Part shown: positions 28,401 to 36,634 of the stretch, one piece after another | Numbering within the stretch: the first letter of the stretch is position 1 | Layout: each line of letters begins with the position of its first letter | Assembly: GCF_036417845.1 (NCBI RefSeq) | Contig: NC_089982.1 | Location: 42,247,684 to 42,311,683 of the forward strand | Direction: 5' to 3' | DNA: 64,000 nucleotides | Source: Apteryx mantelli | Taxonomy: Eukaryota; Chordata; Aves; Apterygiformes; Apterygidae | Program-made: the position numbers and the translations under genes | The notes under the pieces: generated by a model | Told to the model about the DNA's origin: nothing | The model's database searches: none | The model's input: the letters and a program-made list of their open reading frames with translations, nothing else

Positions 28401-31400
28401 TATCACTGAATAAAGCAGACATTGAGGTTAGTATATGGACTTCTACATTACAATTATATAAAAAGTGGCTAGATTATATATTACCCAATTATATTTGAAT
28501 ACTACATGCATTTTTCTTAAATGTATACATTTAAGCAGCAACCTTTTCTGAACCTACAAATCACTGGCCAAGATCATAAAAAAAGCTGATAAGAGTAGTG
28601 GCTTCAGCAGTTCGAGCAAATGCTAACTACAATGGCTTGCTTAGGTCCCCACTGTTTCACAGTTGAACAGTGCACATGACATGAGACAGTCTCCTCAATA
28701 AGTTCTCCTAGTCCAGTTTCTCCCCCCCAGCTACCCCATGACTGGTGTATCCAAAAGTCCACTGTTCCATTGGCACAGCTCCTACTGTCAGACATACGTC
28801 ACAGTTTGGGACCTACACTTCATTGGCTTGAAGCGAAATGAAACAAGAATCACAGGATTATCACTTTAGTACAGCACCTAGTAAAACAGTCAAATTAGGA
28901 CTACAATGTCTACACACTATCAGCACATTTCCATTTCATGAACCACTTAAATAACCAGTATTCAACATCTTTCTACGTAACTAAGCATAACAGAAAAATT
29001 AAAAGATAGTACATTAAACTACCTGCTACAGCTCAAAATCATTCTTGCTGTACAACCCCAATATTAGGCTGAAGCTAAGTGATAGTCAAGAAAATACTTA
29101 TTCCAAGAGAAGCACCTTGCACTACGAAGGCAATAAAAAAAAAGCGCAATTAATTTTTATAGATAAAGAGGAATGAATTCCATAACTCATAGCCTGTCTG
29201 AATTCCCCAAGCATGTATTCACAGAGACTAGTCATTTCTTTTTTCTCACTGGCACATACATAAAAGATGTTCATAGTCTTAGACCCTTAATATTCCAGGT
29301 AAGAAGCAAAGTAAGAAACCAGTCATTATTCATACTGGCATGGTCCTTTTAGCACAAGGCTAAATTCTTCAAGTTAGTGTGAAAAACAAATACACAGAGT
29401 AGTCAATCCTGGTGACTAAAAACACAAGTTGCAAACCTTACACAAACATACATTGAGACAAGCAAACTTTCATAAACTCACATCTATCCTTTCTTACCTA
29501 GTCTGGTAGTCTGGCAGTCAGTAAAGGAGGATTCACAAACAAAGCAATAAACAAACCACATAAACGTTCCCTTTTAGATTCTTTGACATTGCATTGTCTC
29601 TTTCACAAGCAAACCAATGACAATGAATTACCTGTTGCTGCTATTTCTTCCACAAATGCTAAAAGAAAGAGATAACAAGTAAGAGCACCTCCCTGAACAG
29701 ACCCTTTGTAAAAGCCAAGTATAGACTTCTTGGAACAAAATCAACACAGATGGGTAGACAAAGAACAAAATCAGTCAGACTACCCAAGAGAGTTAAAAAG
29801 AGGGATGAGCTGCAGGTAGCCAGCCAAGTAGGCTGAAGCCATAAAAAACTCATCTCAAATATTCATCTGGAAATCAGGGCAACAGATTCTGGAAGCAAAA
29901 TGACTACAGATGAAGTCCCAGCCATACTTCAGAAATCTTGCTCTCCATCACCTCTTGATGTTCTAGGAAAACTTGAAGGAACCAAAGTATTTCCCCAGTC
30001 AAGCTTTAATCCATTAATCATTAATGAAGCTCAGTATCCTCTTTTTATGAGCAGATCCTTAGACTTCACCTCAATCTCCATTAGTTAGAAAGTGCACAAA
30101 TTCTTCCTGCTGTTATAAAACTGCAGTGGCCCAAAGGAAGACACAGAACTCATTAAACCAGACAAAAAGCATGCCAGCTACTAAGACTGTAACAGGGTCT
30201 GGACCCAAGGTTACATTTCACCAACTACACTGAACATCAAAGCATAGCTGTGAGTAGAACACAGACCCTTTTGCAAACACACATAGGTGAAGAACCACCT
30301 TTTCCACTGAGGTGTCAACACCTGAACACTAGTTAAAGGCTCGCAATGTATACCCTCATCTTGAATCTTACATTCAATCTTACTTACATTTTTCCAGCAA
30401 TAACACGGAAGGTGTCTTATAAGTGACATAGGAGCACCCCAAGAGGACAATGTCAAACAAAACATTAAGACTGTCGTGGTGACTCAACCAACCATGACGT
30501 TCTGCAGGCCACCAACAACAAATTCATGTTTTCCCTCAAAATCATATACCCTCACAGTCATCATTTTGGAGACTTATTAATGAAGCAACGCCTCTATCAC
30601 CATAAAAGTGTTAGCCAAATATAACCAAAAGAAAATCATTTCAAATTATATACCATTTGCAGGTAACTAACAAGCTCCAGTATGTGCTTCCATGCAAACT
30701 TTAAGAAAAAGCATGTTAGTGTCTCTTGGTTCTCCTAATCACAAGAAGAGTTGAAGTCAAACCACAATAGTAATGAAAACAAAGATATAAATGAGCAGCA
30801 GCTTAAGCATCTCATTTCAGAAAACGTTAAGCTAAAGAACAAGTAGCTTGAATACCGCGAGAGGAATAAACAAATCCTACCACGAAATGCATTTAGCCCA
30901 CGCACAGCCCAGCCGAGCCTAAGAGTGAAGCAATCCTCAAACCGTCTGGGAAACTGACGAGGTTCCTCCCCAGTTCTCAGTAGATTCACGGTGGGAAAGA
31001 GGAAGCCCCGAAAGCACAGGCGTTCATGGGGGAGAGGGGAGGGTCAGGCGTCCCAGGCGCGCGGCGCTGGGCAGCGGCTTGTACCCCGCGGGCACCGGAG
31101 GCGGCGCTCAGCGCAGCGCGGGCAGGCGGGCAGGGCCGGGGCCCGCGCCGAGGCGGCGGAACCGCCGCCGCGGAAGCCACCTCAGAGGAGCGAGCGCGAG
31201 GCGCGGGGAACACCGCGCCTCCTCGCCCCCGGCCCCGCCGCTGCCGGGCCGAACCCACCTGTCTGAGCCCGACGGGGCGGCGGCAGGAAACCCAGAGGGA
31301 CCCGCAGGCGGCGGCAGCTCCCCTTCCCGCGGCGGCGCCCCTTGCGGCGGCGGCAGCAACGTCCCTTCCCGCGGCGGCGGCAGCGCCCCTCCCGGCAGCA

Positions 31401-31986
31401 GTGCCCCTTCCGCCGGCGGCAGCAGCAGCGCCGGTGCCCCTTCCCGCGGCGGCGGCGTGCCTTCTCGTGGCGGCACTACCGGTACCGGTGCCCCTTCCCG
31501 CGGCGGCGGCGTGCTTTCTCGTGGCGGCACTACCGGTACCGGTGCCCCTTCCCGCGGCGGCGGCGTGCCTTCTCGTGGCGGCACTACCAGTACCGGTGCC
31601 CCTTCCCGCGGCGGCGGCGTGCCTTCTCGTGGCGGCACTACCGGTACCGGTGCCCCTTCCCGCGGCGGCGGCGTGCTTTCTCGTGGCGGCACTACCGGTA
31701 CCGGTGCCCCTTCCCGCGGCGGCGGCGTGCCTTCTCGTGGCGGCACTACCAGTACCGGTGCCCCTTCCCGCGGCGGCGGCGTGCCTTCTCGTGGCGGCAC
31801 TACCGGTACCGGTGCCCCTTCCCGCGGCGGGGAGCAGCGCGCTTCCTCGGCTTGGGGCGGCGGGTCCCGGCCTTCCCCTTCTCCTTCCCCGTCGCCCTCG
31901 CGGGGGCTCGGGGCAACTGGCGCCTGCGGGCCGGGCCCGAGGCCGCGCTCAAACGTCAGCATCTCCAGCTGCGCCACCACCTCCAT
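10026..31986 (-). CDS. NAF1: NAF1, H/ACA ribonucleoprotein assembly factor; spliced, 8 coding exons
   Basis: NAF1 binds dyskerin and chaperones assembly of box H/ACA RNPs (snoRNAs, scaRNAs, telomerase RNA) in the nucleus before being replaced by GAR1. Coding exons on the minus strand are 31986-31259, 28405-28264, 24897-24804, 21064-20982, 19897-19737, 17575-17524, 13654-13549 and 10450-10026. All introns are GT-AG, the phases fit, and the joined frame is 596 codons plus stop. The protein starts MEVVAQLEMLTF, like the human protein. It then has a proline-rich repeat, an acidic serine-rich stretch (about 244-275), the Gar1-like core (about 291-400, including IFEIFGPV and HPFYVLRFNSS), a lysine-rich segment (about 428-450) and a tail with twelve consecutive prolines ending FRPY. 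Human NAF1 has about 494 residues, so this form is longer, mostly in exon 1. The start has a strong context (G at -3, G at +4). Identity is near certain; exact ends of the mRNA are not. Confidence 0.95.
10451..13548 (-). other. NAF1: NAF1 intron 7 (with a possible retroelement remnant)
   Basis: Donor GTGAGT at 13548; acceptor TTTTTTTTAAG ending at 10451. Most is AT-rich. The segment at about 12120-12740 differs: it has two long G-runs (15 G at 12532-12546 and a shorter run near 12697-12707) and a minus-strand AATAAA in a setting like an LTR. It is covered in the findings. Confidence 0.75.
13549..13654 (-). CDS. NAF1: NAF1 coding exon 7 (lysine-rich region)
   Basis: The 106-bp exon runs from AATCAG to TCAA|GTGAGT and ends in phase 1. 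The product ALDFSDDEKEREAKQKKKKP continues QNQVRKKLKSETNES. Human has ALDFSDDEKEKEAKQRKKSQ in the same place. The basic stretch is a likely nuclear localisation signal and nucleic-acid contact region, which is inference from composition and family. Confidence 0.94.
13655..17523 (-). other. NAF1: NAF1 intron 6
   Basis: Donor GTATTA at 17523 (weak at +5); acceptor TTTAATCAG ending at 13655. It includes an A-run at about 14280-14297 and a slightly GC-richer block at about 16740-17110 with overlapping small frames on both strands that I cannot assign to any family. Confidence 0.75.
17524..17575 (-). CDS. NAF1: NAF1 coding exon 6 (52 bp)
   Basis: This very small exon sits between CTTTTTAG and GAG|GTATTA. 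It completes a glutamine codon from exon 5 and ends in phase 0. The product EKGSDASWKNDQEPPPE is almost the same as human DKGSDASWKNDQEPPPE, so the call is firm despite the size. It links the core to the charged C-terminal region. Confidence 0.95.
17576..19736 (-). other. NAF1: NAF1 intron 5
   Basis: Donor GTGAGT at 19736; acceptor CTTTTTAG ending at 17576. AT-rich; short homopolymers and a small CTTC run near 18230-18243. No gene recognised. Confidence 0.8.
19737..19897 (-). CDS. NAF1: NAF1 coding exon 5 (end of Gar1-like core)
   Basis: The 161-bp exon ends in phase 2 at ACA|GTGAGT. The product starts IFEIFGPVLHPFYVLRFNSS, then EHIKAKGINVQDSMYFAPSV and EDFTQYIFAEKLT. These are the most conserved residues of the NAF1 family: glycine-proline-valine and the HPFYVLRFNSS strand of the barrel. 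The human exon is nearly identical in layout. Confidence 0.95.
19898..20981 (-). other. NAF1: NAF1 intron 4
   Basis: Donor GTGTGT at 20981; acceptor GTGTTTCAG ending at 19898. It contains plus-strand open frames of about 100 codons (20125-20436 and 20452-20736) with no family signature and no conserved context. Nothing else recognised. Confidence 0.8.
20982..21064 (-). CDS. NAF1: NAF1 coding exon 4
   Basis: The 83-bp exon completes a valine codon across the junction and ends in phase 0 at AAAG|GTGTGT. The product VIIESLRGLPPVNEDSIIFK, followed by EDRQAAGK, matches human VIIESMTNLPPVNEETVIFK, followed by SDRQAAGK. It belongs to the Gar1-like core. Conservation leaves little doubt about the frame. 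Confidence 0.94.
21065..24803 (-). other. NAF1: NAF1 intron 3
   Basis: Donor GTAGGC (non-ideal at +4) at 24803; acceptor TTTTAG ending at 21065. It contains AT-rich sequence only; no nested coding sequence or identified repeat. Confidence 0.8.
24804..24897 (-). CDS. NAF1: NAF1 coding exon 3 (start of Gar1-like core)
   Basis: The 94-bp exon runs from acceptor TTTTCAG to donor CTGG|GTAGGC and ends in phase 1. It encodes ELPPVEDLSIILPDEVELKL (continuing FGTVSSIIGQL), matching the human stretch ELPSVEELTIILPEDIELKP. This is the first strand region of the Gar1/Naf1 beta-barrel that contacts dyskerin. The exon is short and not visible as a long open frame; it was found by homology and splice sites. 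Confidence 0.93.
24898..28263 (-). other. NAF1: NAF1 intron 2
   Basis: Donor GTAAGT at 28263-28258; acceptor TTTTCAG ending at 24898. AT-rich sequence. Short open frames on either strand have no family signature. No mobile element recognised. Confidence 0.8.
28264..28405 (-). CDS. NAF1: NAF1 coding exon 2 (acidic serine-rich region)
   Basis: The 142-bp exon lies between the acceptor TTATTCAG and the donor GAT|GTAAGT. It completes a serine codon from exon 1 and ends in phase 0. The product is DTDSDSSSTVSSSSSHSPST, then a four-aspartate run, then KTRDELPLD. Human NAF1 has a similar Asp/Ser-rich block followed by KTKDELLLNELP. The block is a likely target of casein kinase 2-type phosphorylation, which is inference. 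Confidence 0.93.
28406..31258 (-). other. NAF1: NAF1 intron 1
   Basis: GT at 31258-31257 and AG at 28407-28406 (minus strand). The first roughly 250 bp belong to the CpG island; the rest is ordinary AT-rich intron. I see no nested gene, no clear mobile element and no convincing RNA gene. Confidence 0.8.
31259..31986 (-). CDS. NAF1: NAF1 coding exon 1 (start codon, repeat-rich N-terminus)
   Basis: ATG lies at 31986-31984 in a GGCCATGG context. The 728-bp coding part ends in phase 2 at the donor CAG|GTGGGT (intron begins at 31258). It encodes residues 1-242 plus two bases of a serine codon. The first twelve residues resemble human NAF1; the rest is low-complexity and rich in P, R, G and E, as expected of a disordered region. 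It contains seven 18-residue repeats, listed separately. The exon lies wholly in the CpG island, so all six frames are unusually open. The minus frame is chosen because it alone joins in phase to exon 2, giving SGSDS-DTDSDSSS. Confidence 0.9.
31433..31830 (-). repeat. NAF1: coding minisatellite: 7 x 54 bp plus 20-bp partial unit
   Basis: Seven exact-length 54-bp units start at 31433, 31487, 31541, 31595, 31649, 31703 and 31757, followed by a 20-bp partial unit. Each unit encodes 18 residues of the type GAPVPVVPPREGTPPPRE on the minus strand. Two variable sites define three unit types: reference, Gly-to-Ser, and Pro-to-Leu. In plus order units 1-3 equal units 4-6 and unit 7 starts a third round, so there is a 162-bp higher-order period. 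Because 54 is a multiple of three, copy changes keep the frame. A recent 162-bp duplication is the simplest explanation. Confidence 0.95.
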
Positions 31987-32150
31987 GGCCCCGCGCGCGG
32001 CACGCGCCTCCCGCCTCTCTCCAGCCGCCCCACGCGGCCGGCGGCCCCGCCCACGGCCGCACGCGACTTCCGGCCGCCGGCGGAGGCGCGCAGGTAGTGG
32101 CAGTGCTTGCCTGAGCTACGGCGAGGGACAGGGCAGGACGCATGCGCGGG
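31987..32150 (-). other. NAF1: probable NAF1 5' UTR (boundary inferred)
   Basis: GC-rich sequence directly upstream of the NAF1 start codon. The right edge is a guess based on the ETS and NRF1-like sites, which usually lie within about 100 bp of start sites in TATA-less promoters. No splice acceptor is needed because exon 1 is read straight through from the island. Confidence 0.3.
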
Positions 32151-32699
32151 CCAAGGAGGGCGTGCCAGTGCGGCGGGGGGCGGTGCCTCTGTACTGCGTC
32201 ACCGCGGTTGGCGCGGGGAGCGGCGGTTGTGGGGGCAACGTCTCCTGCGGGGGGGGGAAGGGGCGGAGCTCAACGGCTGCCGCCCCGGTCTGGGAGGGGC
32301 GACCGCGGAGGCCATTAAGGGGGAGTAGAAAGTCACTGACTTAATTTCCTAAGGTTTAATTCATTATGAGGCCTGTCTAACCTCTGATAGATCTGGGCCT
32401 TTTGTTAAAATAGACCAGTCTGTTAAAAACTGAAGAGAGATAAGTGTTGTTAATTGATGGGCAGAACACACTGCCACTGATAATATAACAACCATAATTA
32501 ATTATATGTATTCAGCTTGCATCTTGTCATAATTTTAAATCTTGTTTACTTAAGTCTTAATGCTTGATAAATTTCATGATTAAATCAAACATGGTAAGTT
32601 TTGTTTTCCTTAGGTTTGCTTGAAAGACAAAGCTAGAGGTCACTGCTACTCTATGCTACATGGGCATAATTCTAACTGGGACCGACTGGAGTGTATTAG

Positions 32700-32725
32700 T
32701 TCTGATAATAAATTCTGATAATAAA
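32700..32725. repeat. perfect 13-bp tandem duplication
   Basis: TTCTGATAATAAA is repeated exactly at 32700-32712 and 32713-32725. Simple local duplication just outside the NAF1 CpG island. Confidence 0.95.
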
Positions 32726-34543
32726 TTTCATAAATATGCTGACAACATACAAAAGATTCCTGTAATTAAAACTTCAGAAGCACTTAAGCTAATATCTATT
32801 ACAGCAATACTTAATCCTATAGTAATACCTAACCTGCTACCTATAACACCTGACCACATCTTTAAGGTCATCAAACCATTCACCACAACATACATGTCCA
32901 TTTAGTGTTCTAGGTTCACCATACATTTTTGTTGTTATTCTTCTGTAGCTTGAGGGGGTTTTGGTGTCTGTCCAATGCCTCATACACTCTCTGGAGGAAC
33001 TCTTTGGCATATTAGGAATTGTCATTTCTCTTTTTATTCCAGGCCCTAGCATACATGGTACCCTTTCCTGTGGGAGAGACAGGAGGAACCCCCTGTCCCA
33101 GCTTTCATGGTTCTGGGGACTTAAAGCTCTTCCCAGGTCAATGACTCAGGAGACAAGACACATCTTCTACTGAGCATAATTTACCCTTGACAAAACCAAG
33201 TCTGCAAAAGGCAACATCAAGAGGTCGTGCTGACTGCGAGCCTACAAAAAGGCCCCTTTCCCAGACTCCAACTTAACTGTACTCCTGCACCAGCAGTATT
33301 TGTTCCTGACCCTCACAGAGCCTCGTGACACTTCCTTTTGCTCTGGCTTCCAAATCAGGACTGAAGGCTGTCTTCAGTCCCAGGCTACAGGGATTGCCCT
33401 GGGTGAGCAGCACAGTGCAAGAGAGTTCCAAGGAGGAGGAACCCCATGAGATAATAAAGTATTCCATGTGATAATTCTGAGAGTGCCAAAGAGGACTGGG
33501 ATTTGAATATATGATAAGACCATAGAAGAGGAAGGTACATTTCCCAGTGCACATTTTCTATGTAATAAACTTCCCCTCCAGCTCTGAGAGAACTGCATGC
33601 TTATAGCTCAAAGGGTACTCAACATTTCATTCTACTCCAGAATGTCAAAATTACATTGAAAAGAAAGTCACAGGAGTGCTTCACAAATACCCCAAAACAG
33701 GCAGGAGTGAACATCCAACAGGCAATAGATGTCCTCCCCTGCAGTCACTCTGCTGGGAATATTACTTTGTTTGCAACATGACACAGAAGATACAACCAGT
33801 AGAACTTAGTAGGAAAATTAAGCCTATACATATATGCATGTAGAGTAATTCAGCAGTATAACTCCCAGTAAACTTTCACAGTTAATCAAAATACCTAGAT
33901 TAGGAATCTACTTGTCTCCATTGACTACACTGGGATCCTGAAGTTAGGATCTGTAAAGGCACATGGTCTGAATATTACAGCCCTATACTGCAAGCTCTTT
34001 AACAAAAAGGATCTGTGGAAATTCACACAAGTAAATGTCAACCGTAATTAGATGCCAAAACAGCTGCACAGGAATTAAATGTTGAAGACTCATAAAAATA
34101 GTTTGTATTGAATCTCACTTGCAAATATGTTTTCTTCCCTAATGAAGTGACAGAAATGAGGAGACATATATACAATTAAATAGAGGCAGAGTCCTGCTAA
34201 AACCCAATCCTGCAAAAACAGATCCTGCAATGGTTTCATTTCAAAATTAAGCAAGCAGAGTTTTTCATTAGGTTGAAATTTTTGCTCATTTATTTAGTTT
34301 TGGAGGACTGGGGCTTAAGATTTGCCTGAAATTGTCTGTAATACAGCATTTGTGAGTTCATCTGTGTGAGGAAGTTGATCAGTGTGGCCGGGAGGAGATC
34401 AAATTCTTTCCTAATAAAAAAGTAAAATAATCTGTGTGATAGTATAGGGCTGAACTAGCTGAATGATGAGGAAATGAAAATTAATCTGATGTGCTAAATA
34501 TAAAGTGCTTAATAATGCAAAAGCATATGCAAGTTTCTGCCTT

Positions 34544-34567
34544 GCACTTCTGTAAGCACTTCTGTAA
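34544..34567. repeat. perfect 12-bp tandem duplication
   Basis: GCACTTCTGTAA occurs twice in a row at 34544-34555 and 34556-34567. Confidence 0.95.
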
Positions 34568-36590
34568 GCAAACTAGTTCACCTGTCTCATGAATCACGTC
34601 TTTCCTGCTTTTTAAAGTGTTTTAATAAGAATTTTGTAGTTGTAGTCTGGCAACTTGACTGTGTTTTGACAGTTTCCTCCAGATTTGTGCAGAATTGGCA
34701 GTATCTTTTGAACAAGAAGATACTTTGTCTGAACACTGCAGGTTAGCATTTAGCATATAAGATAACACTTCTCTTAGAATGAGGACAGTGAAAGGCACCA
34801 TGCACAATAAACATCATCCATTCAACCAGGACATTTTTAAGTAATCTGCAAAGCAGCAATACAAGCACTAAGATGTTCTAGCAAAAGGATCATCTGATAA
34901 ATGATCACTTGAATCAAGGTAGCTCTAACACTTGTTTTTAGGGTCTAAATGCTTAATAAATGTTACTACTAGGCCTGGAATCCCGTGTCATCTGTTACAA
35001 AAGGGCTAGAAATGATTGTAGGCCTGTTTTCTGCCTACGATTTCTTTTGATGAAGCTCTCTGGAGGTGTTGTTTTATACATTTATTTTATCTATTTCTGC
35101 TGCTAAGAAAGGTGTGCATAATTGTTTCCATCATACTTTTATAGCTAAAATGACACCATTCAAACTATTATTACAATGTTTTATTAAATTTCCTTGGATG
35201 CAATTTAGGAATCTGTTAAAAACCATAGTTTAATCCTGATATCTCTCCTGAACTTGAAGGTTGAAAATTGCTTGGAGATTTCAGTATGCTGCTTTTTATG
35301 TCTTAAGAGGAGAGCAGAAAAGGCATGAATAAAAAAGGAAGACATTTCCTAATTATATATTTGAAATATAAAAATAACTACTATTGTGACATTTATCATT
35401 CATACATTTTATGCTTTTGTAATTTAGTGGACTATACAGAATGATATCAGAGATTATGGGCAGTATAAGAACAGTGTACTTTAACTAATAGAACAAACAG
35501 TAATTTTGAAAAATGTACTTCTAGCTAAACACATTTTTCTCATTTTTTAGGTTATTTTATTTTGGTAATTTGGCATTTTGTGTATAGCCAATTTCAGTGT
35601 TTCATCAGTATAATCAGCCACCTGGTTAGATCTTCCTTGAGATCTTTGTGTCAGTTAAGATATGTTTTTAAAAATAAAAGAACAAGCAAGAAAAAGAACA
35701 CCCTGGAAATACCATTTTAAATATCTGCAAAAACAGACAACTGCTTAGACTGTAAGTTTTCTGGTATATGTATTAGCCATGAGGTTTAGATTTTACAAAA
35801 ATAATAAAATAGTTTTAGTAACTCTGAAAGTGAGCTATTACAGGATCCTGATAGTTTCATTTGCTTATAAGCTTCTCTTGCTTATTACCACTCAATTTAC
35901 CTCTCACAAAGTTCTAACAATACTGACTGAAGTTTTAAACAGGTTCATAGTAAGCAAATTACTCCTCACAGCTCTAAATGGAAACAGGAAAAAGCCCTAG
36001 TTGTTTTAGGAGTGTACAGGAAGCATGACAGGATAAAACTTCTGGGAAATATGGTTACAAATTCAGAGGTACAGTACAAATGGACAGAAAATGTTTGTTG
36101 TCTTCTTATCTAGTATTCTATCATGGGGTCAGAGAAACCCTTCAGCAAGTTGTTTCTCCTCCTGAAGACTCTTCTCTATTTTGGGCAGAGAGATGGTGGA
36201 TATTCCATTACAGAGTGGATTCAAGCATAAAACTTGCACTGAGGAAGGGAATCACACCACCAAAAATGCTTTGGTACAAGCAAGGGTTTAACTGGAGAGC
36301 TGAAAAGACTTTAGCAATTTCATTAGCACTGACCAGAGCAGCATTCACTGCTCCTTCACATGTTGTGGGGACACAACATGTTTATACAGCTTGTCAACTC
36401 TTCCAGCTCAGGTCTGCACCAGTCCTTCTGCTATGAATAAAGAGAGAGAAAAAAGAAAGTGTATGTACAAGTTTGATTAGTACTGAAGTAATGGTACTGG
36501 AAAAAGCATTTTAAATACATAAAACTGCAGTTACAGCAGGGCTTTTTGCCAGCACAGTTCTATCAAAAAATCACATCTGTAGGTGTCCTT

Positions 36591-36634
36591 GCCACACTTT
36601 ATGTCTCCACTGGCCACACTTTATGTCTCCACTG
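36591..36634. repeat. perfect 22-bp direct tandem duplication
   Basis: The 22-bp unit beginning GCCACACTTTATG occurs twice with no mismatch, at 36591-36612 and 36613-36634. The identity suggests a recent slippage or duplication event. Confidence 0.95.

Larger units (their letters stand above)
31030..32335. promoter_or_regulatory. NAF1: CpG island and NAF1 promoter
   Basis: This is the only dense, extended CpG-rich block in the window. It covers NAF1 exon 1 and about 350 bp upstream, with abrupt return to AT-rich sequence near 32335. Upstream of the start codon I see an ETS-type site ACTTCCGG (32066-32073), a GC-box-like CCCCGCCC (32045-32052), an NRF1-like GCATGCGC core (32140-32147) and a CRE-half/E2F-like cluster near 32194-32215. 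No TATA box is apparent. These fit a housekeeping, TATA-less promoter. The transcription start is not determined, and the island could drive transcription both ways. Confidence 0.75.

Noticed and set aside
31026..32344. Long plus-strand open frames of 362 and 421 codons in the CpG island
   Set aside because: They arise because the 54-bp repeat and GC-rich island lack stops. The minus-strand frame joins in phase to conserved NAF1 exons; these do not join to anything.
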